A stretch of DNA of 13,088 nt from DASRHY01 sp046765875 (lineage in GTDB: Bacteria; Actinomycetota; Actinomycetes; Propionibacteriales; Kribbellaceae): positions 1-13,088 of the forward strand of contig JBKPSJ010000112.1 of NCBI GenBank assembly GCA_046765875.1. Reading direction: 5' to 3'. The position numbers and the translations under genes are program-made. Below the pieces are notes generated by a model. That model saw nothing but the letters and a program-made list of their open reading frames with translations. It had not been told where the DNA came from and did no database searches. Numbering within the stretch: position 1 is the first letter of the stretch; each line of letters starts with the position of its first letter. Positions 1 to 5,236 of this stretch are shown here, in pieces.

Positions 1-2
1 GG

Positions 3-29
3 CCCTACCGGCGTCGGCGGTCGGTAGGG
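3..29. promoter_or_regulatory. Inverted repeat (8-bp arms) over the promoter of the first gene
   Basis: CCCTACCG at 3-10 and CGGTAGGG at 22-29 are perfect reverse complements with an 11-nt spacer. The right arm overlaps a candidate -10 box, TAGGGT (25-30). No T-run follows, so a rho-independent terminator is unlikely. The simplest reading is a repressor operator for the isomerase gene, but a hairpin ending an upstream transcript cannot be excluded because the window begins here. Confidence 0.55.
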
Positions 30-30
30 T
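25..30 (+). promoter_or_regulatory. -10 box (TAGGGT) for a leaderless transcript
   Basis: TAGGGT fits the actinobacterial TANNNT -10 pattern and ends 7 nt before the GTG at 38 (4 nt before the alternative GTG at 35). No Shine-Dalgarno sequence is present, which agrees with a leaderless start at 38. No clear -35 box can be seen, because the window starts only 24 nt upstream. Confidence 0.45.
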
Positions 31-37
31 TGGGGTG

Positions 38-802
38 GTGGAGCGGTTTGCGGCGTCGACGCTGGGTCTGCCGGACGCCGGGCTGGACGAGGTCGTCGCA
101 GTTCTGACCGCCGGGGGCTGCGCGGGGGTCGAGCTGCGAGCGGGGGAGAAGCAGGTCGTCCACACCGATTTGACCCGCTCCGAGCGGACCGGGGTACGCC
201 GCACACTGGCCGAGGCGGGACTGCGTCCGCTGGCTGTGTCGTCGTATGTCAGGATCTGCGCTCCCGGCGATGACCAGGCGATCGTGGACGATCTGGTCGC
301 GCACGTCGACCTGGCCGCCGATCTGGGGGCCGGCGGTGTGCGGATCTTTCCCGGCGGCGCGAGGGACGGCGACGACGATGAGCGTGGTGCCCGGAGGCTT
401 ACTGACGCGGCCGGGCCGGCCGAGCGCCGCGGTGTCGGGCTGTTCGTAGAGACACACGACTCGCATCCGCGCGGCACCGACGTCGCCAGGCTGCTGGACC
501 GGACCGGACGCGACGACATCGGCGTGATCTGGGACTTCGTCCACCCGTGGCGGTCCGGCGAATCACCCGCGGACACGTACGAAGCCATCGGGCCGCGATT
601 GGCCTACGTACAACTCAAGGACGCGGTACCACCGGAGCCCGCGCTGATCGGGCACGGCAAGGTCCCGCTCGACGACATCCGCGCCGTGCTGACCAAGCAT
701 GGGTACGAGGGCTGGTGGTCGCTCGAGTGGGAGAAGGCCTGGTACCCCGATATACCACCGCTGTCCGAAGCTCTCGCCTCAGCCGCGGCCTGGCTGGCCT
801 GA
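38..802 (+). CDS. Sugar phosphate isomerase/epimerase-like TIM-barrel protein
   Basis: A protein of about 254 residues in the xylose isomerase-like TIM-barrel superfamily (AP endonuclease 2 / sugar phosphate isomerase family). Members usually isomerise or epimerise sugars, inositols or their phosphates with a divalent metal, in the cytoplasm; the substrate here cannot be told. Seen in the sequence: the barrel-strand motifs GLFVETHDSH (Glu138), IWDFVHPW (Asp166 and His169, the DxxH pattern), YVQLKD, GHG (His206) and SLEWEKAW (Glu230), in the order expected for metal and substrate ligands. Odd point: the usual HxKD metal-ligand histidine is replaced by Gln192 (VQLKD). Two GTG codons in tandem (35 and 38) can start it; 38 is preferred because of the -10 spacing. 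A histidine phosphatase follows after 38 nt on the same strand, so co-transcription is likely. Confidence 0.85.
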   Translation: MERFAASTLGLPDAGLDEVVAVLTAGGCAGVELRAGEKQVVHTDLTRSERTGVRRTLAEAGLRPLAVSSYVRICAPGDDQAIVDDLVAHVDLAADLGAGGVRIFPGGARDGDDDERGARRLTDAAGPAERRGVGLFVETHDSHPRGTDVARLLDRTGRDDIGVIWDFVHPWRSGESPADTYEAIGPRLAYVQLKDAVPPEPALIGHGKVPLDDIRAVLTKHGYEGWWSLEWEKAWYPDIPPLSEALASAAAWLA

Positions 803-840
803 CCCTGGCGGCTGCGTGTCCCATGACACGATCGGGTGTC

Positions 841-1416
841 ATGAGCAGCGACGAGCGGGCCGACCGGTTGTGGCTGGTACGGCACGGCGAGACCGAGTGG
901 AGCCGGGATGGCCGGCACACCAGTACCACCGACCTCGAACTGACCGACGCGGGTGAGCGGGTCGCCCGCGAACTGGCGCCGCGACTGGCCCACGAGGACT
1001 TCGACCTGGTGCTGACCAGTCCGCGCCGGCGGGCCAGGCGTACCGCCGACCTGGCCGGATTCCCGGATGCGGAGGTGGACGCCGACCTGGTCGAGTGGGA
1101 CTACGGGCAGTACGAGGGCCTGACCACGGCCACGATCAGAAAGACCGTGCCGGGCTGGACCGTGTGGGCGAACCCGGTACCCGGTGGCGAGACACCGCAG
1201 CAGGTCTCCGACCGCCTCGACCGGGTGGTACGCCGGGTCGAGTCGGTGGCAGGCGATGTCCTGGTGTTCGGCCACGGCCACGCATTACGCGGCCTGACGG
1301 CCCGCTGGCTCGACCTCGACGTCACCGAGGGCCGCCACTTCGTCCTCGGCACCGCCACCGTCTCCATCCTCGGCTGGGAGCGTGGCTCGCCCGCCGTAGA
1401 ACGCTGGAACGCCTAG
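841..1416 (+). CDS. Histidine phosphatase family protein (phosphoglycerate mutase-like)
   Basis: A 191-residue member of the histidine phosphatase superfamily (branch 1, PhoE/CobC-like), which removes phosphate from small molecules through a phosphohistidine. The signature LVRHGE places the catalytic His at 15. SPRRRARRTA (60-69) supplies the phosphate-pocket arginine, Glu85 in LVEWDYG is the likely proton donor, and FGHGHALR holds the second histidine (His145). Length is normal for a single-domain member. The ATG at 841 is chosen because it lies 17 nt... or 26 residues-equivalents before the RHG motif as in relatives; an in-frame ATG at 823 would add six residues. No Shine-Dalgarno is visible. 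An imperfect palindrome GACAC-N6-GTGTC (825-840) lies directly before the start. The upstream isomerase gene suggests a shared role in sugar phosphate metabolism, which is inference. Its TAG stop directly abuts the stop of the convergent vapC gene. Confidence 0.9.
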   Translation: MSSDERADRLWLVRHGETEWSRDGRHTSTTDLELTDAGERVARELAPRLAHEDFDLVLTSPRRRARRTADLAGFPDAEVDADLVEWDYGQYEGLTTATIRKTVPGWTVWANPVPGGETPQQVSDRLDRVVRRVESVAGDVLVFGHGHALRGLTARWLDLDVTEGRHFVLGTATVSILGWERGSPAVERWNA

Positions 1417-1818
1417 TCACACCTTGACGACGGCAACGCCCAGATCGGCGAGGGGATCGAAGTCGTCGTCCCGTGTCACGACGGGAAGGCCGTTCGCCAC
1501 GGCGGTCGCGGCGATCCACAGGTCGTTGACGTTCACCCGTCGGCCCGCTTCGGCGAGCAGCACTCGGAGACGTGCCCACTGATGTGCCACCGCATCGTCG
1601 ATGGGCAGCGACGCGAGGTCGGACAATACTTCGAGCGTCGCCAGTCGCAGCGATCTTGTCTCGGTGTCTTTCGCAGCCAGGACGCCTGCTTGAAGTTCGG
1701 CGATCGTCACGACCGACACCGTCACGTGGTCTGGGATCGCCTGGGCGTCGAGTGGTCGTTCCGACTCGCGAGCGATGAAGACCGAGGTGTCGAGAAGCCC
1801 TTCGGGATCGGGTGTCAC
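1417..1818 (-). CDS. vapC: VapC-type PIN-domain toxin (ribonuclease)
   Basis: A 133-residue PIN-domain protein, the toxin half of a type II toxin-antitoxin pair; VapC toxins are Mg2+-dependent RNases that cut tRNA or rRNA when free of antitoxin. All acidic PIN positions are visible: Asp10 (LLDTSVFIA), Glu41 (IAELQAGV), Asp99 (VNDLWIAA) and Asp117-Asp119 (VTRDDDF), so it looks intact. The GTG start overlaps the TGA stop of the antitoxin gene in a 4-bp GTGA, the classic translationally coupled arrangement. The TGA stop touches the stop of the convergent histidine phosphatase gene with no gap. The RNA target cannot be read from the sequence. Confidence 0.93.
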   Translation of the reverse strand: MTPDPEGLLDTSVFIARESERPLDAQAIPDHVTVSVVTIAELQAGVLAAKDTETRSLRLATLEVLSDLASLPIDDAVAHQWARLRVLLAEAGRRVNVNDLWIAATAVANGLPVVTRDDDFDPLADLGVAVVKV

Positions 1819-2075
1819 CGGATCGGGCCGAGGTCGTCGGTGGTCTGTCCGGCCAGTTCGTCCAGGTCGGCTCGAAGACCTGGGTCGGCCTGCGCCCGTG
1901 CCACTCTGCGCAGCAACTCGGCGCGAGGCAGGGAGGTCCGGCGCTTGTGGGGGAACGGGATCAACTGGGCCACCGGCCTGCCGCTGACGGTGATGACCAC
2001 GTCTTCCCCCTGCTCGACACGGCGCAGCACGCCGGCCGTGTCATTGCGGAGTTCTCTTGAAGCCACCGTCGACAT
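1815..2075 (-). CDS. vapB: Phd/YefM-family antitoxin of the VapC-type toxin
   Basis: An 86-residue antitoxin of the prevent-host-death (Phd/YefM) family. The N-terminal part (about 1-45, with VASRELRNDTAGVLRRVEQGEDVVITVSGRPVAQLIPF) is the DNA-binding and dimerisation domain. The C-terminal tail, rich in Arg, Asp and Glu, would bind and block the PIN toxin encoded immediately downstream. Such antitoxins repress their own operon, usually together with the toxin; GTGCTAC repeats lie exactly over the promoter (see 2075-2101). The ATG at 2075 is favoured because the -10 box TACATT ends 6 nt before it, implying a leaderless mRNA. The NUDIX gene ends 27 nt upstream on the same strand, so read-through from it is possible. 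Many annotations reserve 'vapB' for other antitoxin folds, so the symbol is by partner, not by fold. Confidence 0.92.
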   Translation of the reverse strand: MSTVASRELRNDTAGVLRRVEQGEDVVITVSGRPVAQLIPFPHKRRTSLPRAELLRRVARAQADPGLRADLDELAGQTTDDLGPIR

Positions 2076-2101
2076 GCTACGAATGTAGCACGTCGTAGCA
2101 C
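2075..2101 (-). promoter_or_regulatory. vapBC promoter with GTGCTAC operator repeats
   Basis: Read on the minus strand, GTGCTAC occurs twice in direct orientation with starts 10 bp apart (2095-2101 and 2085-2091). A third, inverted copy (GTAGCA, minus strand 2080-2075) runs into the start codon, so TGCTAC-gaat-GTAGCA at 2075-2090 is a perfect 6-bp inverted repeat. The -10 box TACATT (2087-2082) lies within these repeats and ends 6 nt before the ATG. This arrangement fits autorepression by the antitoxin or the toxin-antitoxin complex. Confidence 0.7.
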
Positions 2102-2102
2102 A

Positions 2103-2501
2103 TTAGTCGGGGAGAACGTTCCAGTCCGTCAGGGTCGCTATCAGGAGATGGGTGGTGGGGAGGGATAGGAACTCGATGCGGGTTACGTAGCGGGCGTCGG
2201 CAGCGTCGTCGCCGGGGGTGAGGGTGCCGGCGATGGCGGTCCCGTGGTAGTCGCGGATCACGTACGTCGTGCCGGGCGGGCCCGGGAGGTCGACCTCGCC
2301 GACCAGATCGCCGACCGTGACGGTCAGACCGGTCTCCTCGGCGACCTCGCGGATCAACGCCTCGGAGTCGGATTCGCCCGGCTCGATCCGTCCGCCCGGG
2401 ATCGACCACAGCCCGGCGCCGGGGTCGTACCTCCGCTGGATCACCAGCAGACGGCCCGCCTCGTCGTACACCAGCGCCCCGACACAATCCACCTGTTCCA
2501 C
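2103..2501 (-). CDS. NUDIX hydrolase
   Basis: A 132-residue NUDIX hydrolase. These enzymes cleave nucleoside diphosphates linked to another group (for example damaged dNTPs, ADP-ribose or nucleotide sugars) using Mg2+; the substrate here is unknown. The full NUDIX box is present at residues 37-59: GRIEPGE, then seven residues, then REVAEETGL, matching GX5EX7REUXEEXGU with no substitutions. The strand before it (LLVIQRRYDPGAGLWSIPGG) is also typical. The GTG at 2501 is chosen because a -10 box, TAGGCT (2513-2508 on the minus strand), ends 6 nt before it, with no Shine-Dalgarno. An in-frame GTG nine nucleotides further in is the alternative. It is divergent from the PHP gene, sharing a 64-bp promoter region, and lies 27 nt upstream of the antitoxin gene. 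Confidence 0.92.
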   Translation of the reverse strand: MEQVDCVGALVYDEAGRLLVIQRRYDPGAGLWSIPGGRIEPGESDSEALIREVAEETGLTVTVGDLVGEVDLPGPPGTTYVIRDYHGTAIAGTLTPGDDAADARYVTRIEFLSLPTTHLLIATLTDWNVLPD

Positions 2502-2565
2502 ACGCCGAGCCTAGGTCCCGGCCTGGGTCCCGGTTTCGGTCGGCGCCCGCGACTACGATCGGCGG
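2502..2565. promoter_or_regulatory. Divergent NUDIX/PHP promoter region with a 12-bp tandem repeat
   Basis: These 64 bp serve two genes. Leftward, TAGGCT (2508-2513, complement) lies 6 nt from the NUDIX GTG. Rightward, TACGAT (2554-2559) lies 6 nt from the PHP GTG at 2566. Between and overlapping them is a tandem repeat, CCTAGGTCCCGG (2510-2521) then CCTGGGTCCCGG (2522-2533), with one mismatch. The first unit overlaps the NUDIX -10 box. -35 boxes are not convincing on either strand. Confidence 0.55.
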
Positions 2566-3444
2566 GTGCGCATCGACCTGCACACGCACTCGAATCGCTC
2601 GGACGGGACCGATCCCGTGCCCGAGCTGTTCGCGCATGCCCGCGACGCCGGGCTGGACGTGATCGCGCTCACCGACCACGACACAGCTGACGGCTGGGCC
2701 GAGGGCCGGGCCGCCGCGGAGGAGTTACGGATCGGGTTCGTGCCCGGGATCGAGGTCTCGTGCAAGGTCGGCGGCACCAGCGTGCATCTGCTGGCGTACC
2801 TGGCCGACCCGGAATACGGTCCGCTGGCCGACGAACTGGCCCGGGTACGTGAGGGCCGGACCGGACGGATGCCCGCGATGGTGGCCCGGCTGAACGGACT
2901 CGGCATCCCCATCACCGTCGAGGACGTGCTCGCGCACGCGACCGGAACGCCGTCGATCGGCCGGCCGCACGTCGCCGACGCGCTCGTGGCCGCGGGCATC
3001 GTTGCCGACCGCAAGGAGGCGTTCGACAAATACCTGGCCGACGGCCGGCCGGCTCATGTGCAGCGGTACGCGATCGAGCCGGGCCGGGCGATCGAGTTGG
3101 TCCGCGCGGCCGGTGGCGTACCGGTGGTCGCGCATCCGTGGGGCCGCAGCAGCCGGCACGTGCTGACCCCGGACGTCGTCGCCCGGCTGGTTGAGCACGG
3201 TCTGGCCGGGCTCGAGGTCGACCACCAGGACCACAGCCCGGCGGACCGGGCCGCGCTGCGGGCGATCGCGGCCGAGCACGGGCTGATCGTCACCGGGTCG
3301 AGCGACCACCACGGAATCGGCAAGTCCGACCACGACCTCGGCGTCAACACCACCGCGCCGGATCAATTCGAAGCCCTGATGGATGCCGCGAAGGATGCCG
3401 CCGCCGGGTCGGGCGCCAACCCGCCGGAGGCGTTCCTGCCGTGA
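2566..3444 (+). CDS. PHP-domain phosphoesterase, YciV/RNase AM-like
   Basis: A 292-residue PHP (polymerase and histidinol phosphatase) domain protein. In Escherichia coli the similarly sized YciV (RNase AM) is a 5'-to-3' exoribonuclease acting on short RNA ends, and related proteins are 3',5'-nucleoside bisphosphate phosphatases. Metal-binding positions seen in order: His6 and His8 (DLHTHS), Asp13, Asp37-His38-Asp39 (LTDHDT), Glu63 (GIEVS), His74, His190 (VVAHPWG) and Asp247-His248-His249 (GSSDHHG). The domain is therefore complete and likely active with a trinuclear metal site in the cytoplasm. The GTG at 2566 is set by TACGAT-N6-GTG and absence of a Shine-Dalgarno; the next residues, RIDLHTHS, are the canonical PHP N terminus. 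A PD-(D/E)XK nuclease gene follows after 28 nt on the same strand, so both may work on nucleic acid. Confidence 0.9.
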   Translation: MRIDLHTHSNRSDGTDPVPELFAHARDAGLDVIALTDHDTADGWAEGRAAAEELRIGFVPGIEVSCKVGGTSVHLLAYLADPEYGPLADELARVREGRTGRMPAMVARLNGLGIPITVEDVLAHATGTPSIGRPHVADALVAAGIVADRKEAFDKYLADGRPAHVQRYAIEPGRAIELVRAAGGVPVVAHPWGRSSRHVLTPDVVARLVEHGLAGLEVDHQDHSPADRAALRAIAAEHGLIVTGSSDHHGIGKSDHDLGVNTTAPDQFEALMDAAKDAAAGSGANPPEAFLP

Positions 3445-3472
3445 GCTCGATCGTCAACCTCGAGGCCGGCTG

Positions 3473-4372
3473 ATGGCATACCAGGCCGAGAGTCCCGACA
3501 TGCTGCCCGGGATGCCCGCGCGGCTGTTCGTCGCGACCCCGACCAAGCTGCTGAACTACGCCGACTGCCAGCGGAAGTACCGGTTCACGTACCTGGAGAC
3601 GCCGCGGCCGCCGAAGGGACCACCGTGGGCGCACAACACGGTCGGTGCCGCGGTCCACGAGACGCTGGCGGACTTCTGGCGCTGGCCGGTGGCACGGCGA
3701 ACGCCGGCGGAGGCGATCCGGCGGCTGCGCGAGAAGTGGCGGCACGAGGGGTTCCGCGACGAGGACCAGTCGCTGCGCTGGCGGGACCGGTCGGCCGAGA
3801 TGGTCGGGACGTACCTGGCCGACGTCGATCCGTACCGCGAGCCGCGCGGCGTCGAGCGTACGGTCGCGTTCATCACGGCACGGGCCTCGCTGCGCGGCCG
3901 GGTCGACCGGATCGACGAACGCCCGGCCCGCGACGGCGACGGCACCGAGCTGGCGATCGTCGACTACAAGACCGGCCGGCGGACGCTGACGACGGCCGAT
4001 GCGCGTTCCTCGCTGGCGATGGCGCTGTACGTGCTCGGGGCCCGGCGGGTGTTGCGCGGCCGCTGTACCAGGGTCGAACTGCATCATCTGCCGACCAACT
4101 CGGTCGCCGCGGCCGACCACGACGAGGAGTCCCTGGCCCGGCACCAGCGCCGCGCCGAGTCGATCGCGGACGACTCGGCCGCGGCGGAGCAGCGCTGGTA
4201 CGAGGGCCTCACCCCGGCCGAGGCCGACCACTATTTCCCGCCGAACCCGTCGTCGTTGTGCGGCTGGTGCGACTTCGCCCGGCTCTGTCCCGAGGGTCGT
4301 AGGTTCGCACCGCCGCGAGCTTCCTGGGCCGGTCTCGACGAGGACGACGCGACCGACGCCTACGACGAATGA
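3473..4372 (+). CDS. RecB-family PD-(D/E)XK nuclease with predicted Fe-S cluster
   Basis: A 299-residue stand-alone nuclease of the RecB/Cas4/AddB-type PD-(D/E)XK superfamily (PDDEXK_1). Seen: the N-terminal SxTKLLNYADCQRKYRFTYL-like segment with Cys32; His62 in VGAAVHETLADFW; Asp145 in GRVDRIDE; Asp164 and Lys166 in AIVDYKTG (the D...DxK core); and a C-terminal CGWC-DFARL-C set with Cys263, Cys266 and Cys272. One upstream plus three downstream cysteines is the pattern that binds a 4Fe-4S cluster in AddB and Cas4. It probably cuts or trims DNA ends, but no helicase is adjacent, so its partner is unknown. The ATG at 3473 follows GAGG with 7-nt spacing; ATGs at 3500 and 3512 are less likely. 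No cas genes or repeats are nearby, so it is not a CRISPR Cas4. Confidence 0.88.
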   Translation: MAYQAESPDMLPGMPARLFVATPTKLLNYADCQRKYRFTYLETPRPPKGPPWAHNTVGAAVHETLADFWRWPVARRTPAEAIRRLREKWRHEGFRDEDQSLRWRDRSAEMVGTYLADVDPYREPRGVERTVAFITARASLRGRVDRIDERPARDGDGTELAIVDYKTGRRTLTTADARSSLAMALYVLGARRVLRGRCTRVELHHLPTNSVAAADHDEESLARHQRRAESIADDSAAAEQRWYEGLTPAEADHYFPPNPSSLCGWCDFARLCPEGRRFAPPRASWAGLDEDDATDAYDE

Positions 4373-4373
4373 C

Positions 4374-4379
4374 TACGCT
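4374..4379 (+). promoter_or_regulatory. -10 box (TACGCT) before a broken reading frame
   Basis: TACGCT fits TANNNT and ends 5 nt before the ATG at 4385, the same layout as the leaderless promoters of neighbouring intact genes. Here the reading frame it would serve closes after 15 codons, which suggests that the promoter belongs to a decayed gene. Confidence 0.35.
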
Positions 4380-4384
4380 GCGGG

Positions 4385-4563
4385 ATGGCTGTGACATTCG
4401 ACGTGTCCGACAGCCCGGCGGGTACGACGTGAGCGCCGCGCTGACCTTCGTTTGGCTTCCCTCCTGGACCGGCTGCTCGGCCCGCCGGTCGCGGCCGTCG
4501 TAGCCGGGCTGGGCGGCATCGCCCGGCGGGCGGGCCTGCGCCGCTACCGCCGTACGGGGAGTT
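4385..4563 (+). pseudogene. Probable remnant of a decayed gene
   Basis: This 179-bp stretch between the nuclease and DUF4259 genes has no intact gene. An ATG at 4385, with a well placed -10 box, begins a frame of 15 codons (MAVTFDVSDSPAGTT) that stops at 4430-4432. A different frame is open from 4395 to 4563 and, from about 4452, reads like a normal actinobacterial C-terminus (LASLLDRLLGPPVAAVVAGL, then a basic tail ending RRYRRTGS). N- and C-terminal pieces in different frames with the middle missing suggest an internal deletion plus frameshift. I do not recognise the family. The alternative is that both pieces are chance open frames in GC-rich DNA and the stretch is plain intergenic sequence. 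Confidence 0.3.
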
Positions 4564-4573
4564 GAGTGATGCG

Positions 4574-4981
4574 CTACTCCAGCCTGGTCAGCAGGTCATC
4601 GAGCTGGGCCTCCCACTCCTCGCTCTGCTCGGTTCCGGTCTCGTCCCACAGGTCCTTGAGCTCCGAACCCGCGAGCACCCGGCGTACGGCATCCGCCGCC
4701 AGCCCGGCCAGCTCCGGCTCGGTTCTCGGCCGTATGGTGGCGACCCACTTGGTCACGTCGTCCGGGACCCCGTCACCGGGACGGCCTCGCAGCAGCGCGA
4801 CGACTTCCGCGGCGGCCAGCGCCGCAGCCGAGTCCGGCGCGTCCGGCTCGTCGTCGCCGGCGGTACCGGCGACGTCGCTGAGCGCCTGCTCGACCACGGC
4901 GAGATCGCTCGACTGCTCGAGCTCATACACCCAGTCGCTGGCGTCGTCGTTCTCGAAGACGCCAATACCCCATGCACCCAT
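4574..4981 (-). CDS. DUF4259 domain-containing protein
   Basis: A 135-residue acidic protein. The N-terminus MGAWGIGVFENDDASDWVYELE is the hallmark of the DUF4259 family, small bacterial proteins of unknown function; the rest (Ala-rich helices, LAAAEVVALLRG, VTKWVATIRP, LAGLAADAVRRVL) also fits. There is no signal peptide or membrane segment, so it is cytoplasmic. The ATG at 4981 is chosen because the MGAWG start is diagnostic; the frame is open far upstream, but that part is not family-like. A -10 candidate, TATCGT (4995-4990 on the minus strand), ends 8 nt before the ATG, giving a leaderless or nearly leaderless mRNA. No function can be assigned from the neighbours. Confidence 0.88.
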   Translation of the reverse strand: MGAWGIGVFENDDASDWVYELEQSSDLAVVEQALSDVAGTAGDDEPDAPDSAAALAAAEVVALLRGRPGDGVPDDVTKWVATIRPRTEPELAGLAADAVRRVLAGSELKDLWDETGTEQSEEWEAQLDDLLTRLE

Positions 4982-5017
4982 GGCACCGGACGATAGCCGC
5001 CAGACAGGGGAGAGAAC

Positions 5018-5236
5018 ATGCCCGTGATCCAGCTCGACGGCCGCAAGGTGTACGACGGCAGCCCGGCCGGCCTGCGTGCCTCGCAGGGAGCGCCGCGAAC
5101 CCTGATAGTCGACCTGGCAGTTTCCATGTACCCGATCACGGTCGACGGCGCCACTGTGGTCAGGGTCGAGGGACCGCGACACTGCATCTATGGCAGCGGC
5201 TTGGTGGCCACGTCCAAGGCGTCGATCTCGGCGTAG
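5018..5236 (+). CDS. Doubtful small ORF, possibly the 5' remnant of a gene
   Basis: A 72-codon frame preceded by a good ribosome binding site (GGGGAGAG, 5007-5014, with GGAG 5 nt from the ATG). The first 22 codons (MPVIQLDGRKVYDGSPAGLR...) almost all end in G or C, as real genes here do. Codon quality then falls (gga, cga, ata, gca, gtt), and the last 49 bp run antisense into the 3' end of the SGNH hydrolase gene. I do not recognise the family. It may be a real small protein, or a 5' fragment of a gene truncated when the SGNH region arrived or rearranged. It is divergent from the DUF4259 gene, 36 nt away. Confidence 0.35.
   Translation: MPVIQLDGRKVYDGSPAGLRASQGAPRTLIVDLAVSMYPITVDGATVVRVEGPRHCIYGSGLVATSKASISA

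Noticed and set aside
825..840. GACAC-N6-GTGTC as an operator for the histidine phosphatase gene
   Set aside because: The arms are only 5 bp and no promoter is evident in the 38-nt gap after the isomerase gene; too weak to list as a feature.
3344..4231. 295-codon - strand frame antisense to the PD-(D/E)XK nuclease
   Set aside because: Arg/Pro/Gln-rich shadow; the sense frame has the nuclease core and four cysteines.
3473..4372. Cas4 of a CRISPR system
   Set aside because: The Fe-S PD-(D/E)XK pattern is shared, but there is no repeat array or other cas gene within the window; a general RecB-type nuclease is the safer call.
1417..4372. A composite defence island formed by the vapBC-like pair, NUDIX, PHP and nuclease genes
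   Set aside because: Each has an ordinary stand-alone explanation, the promoters are separate and divergent, and no sensor, integrase or mobile element is present.
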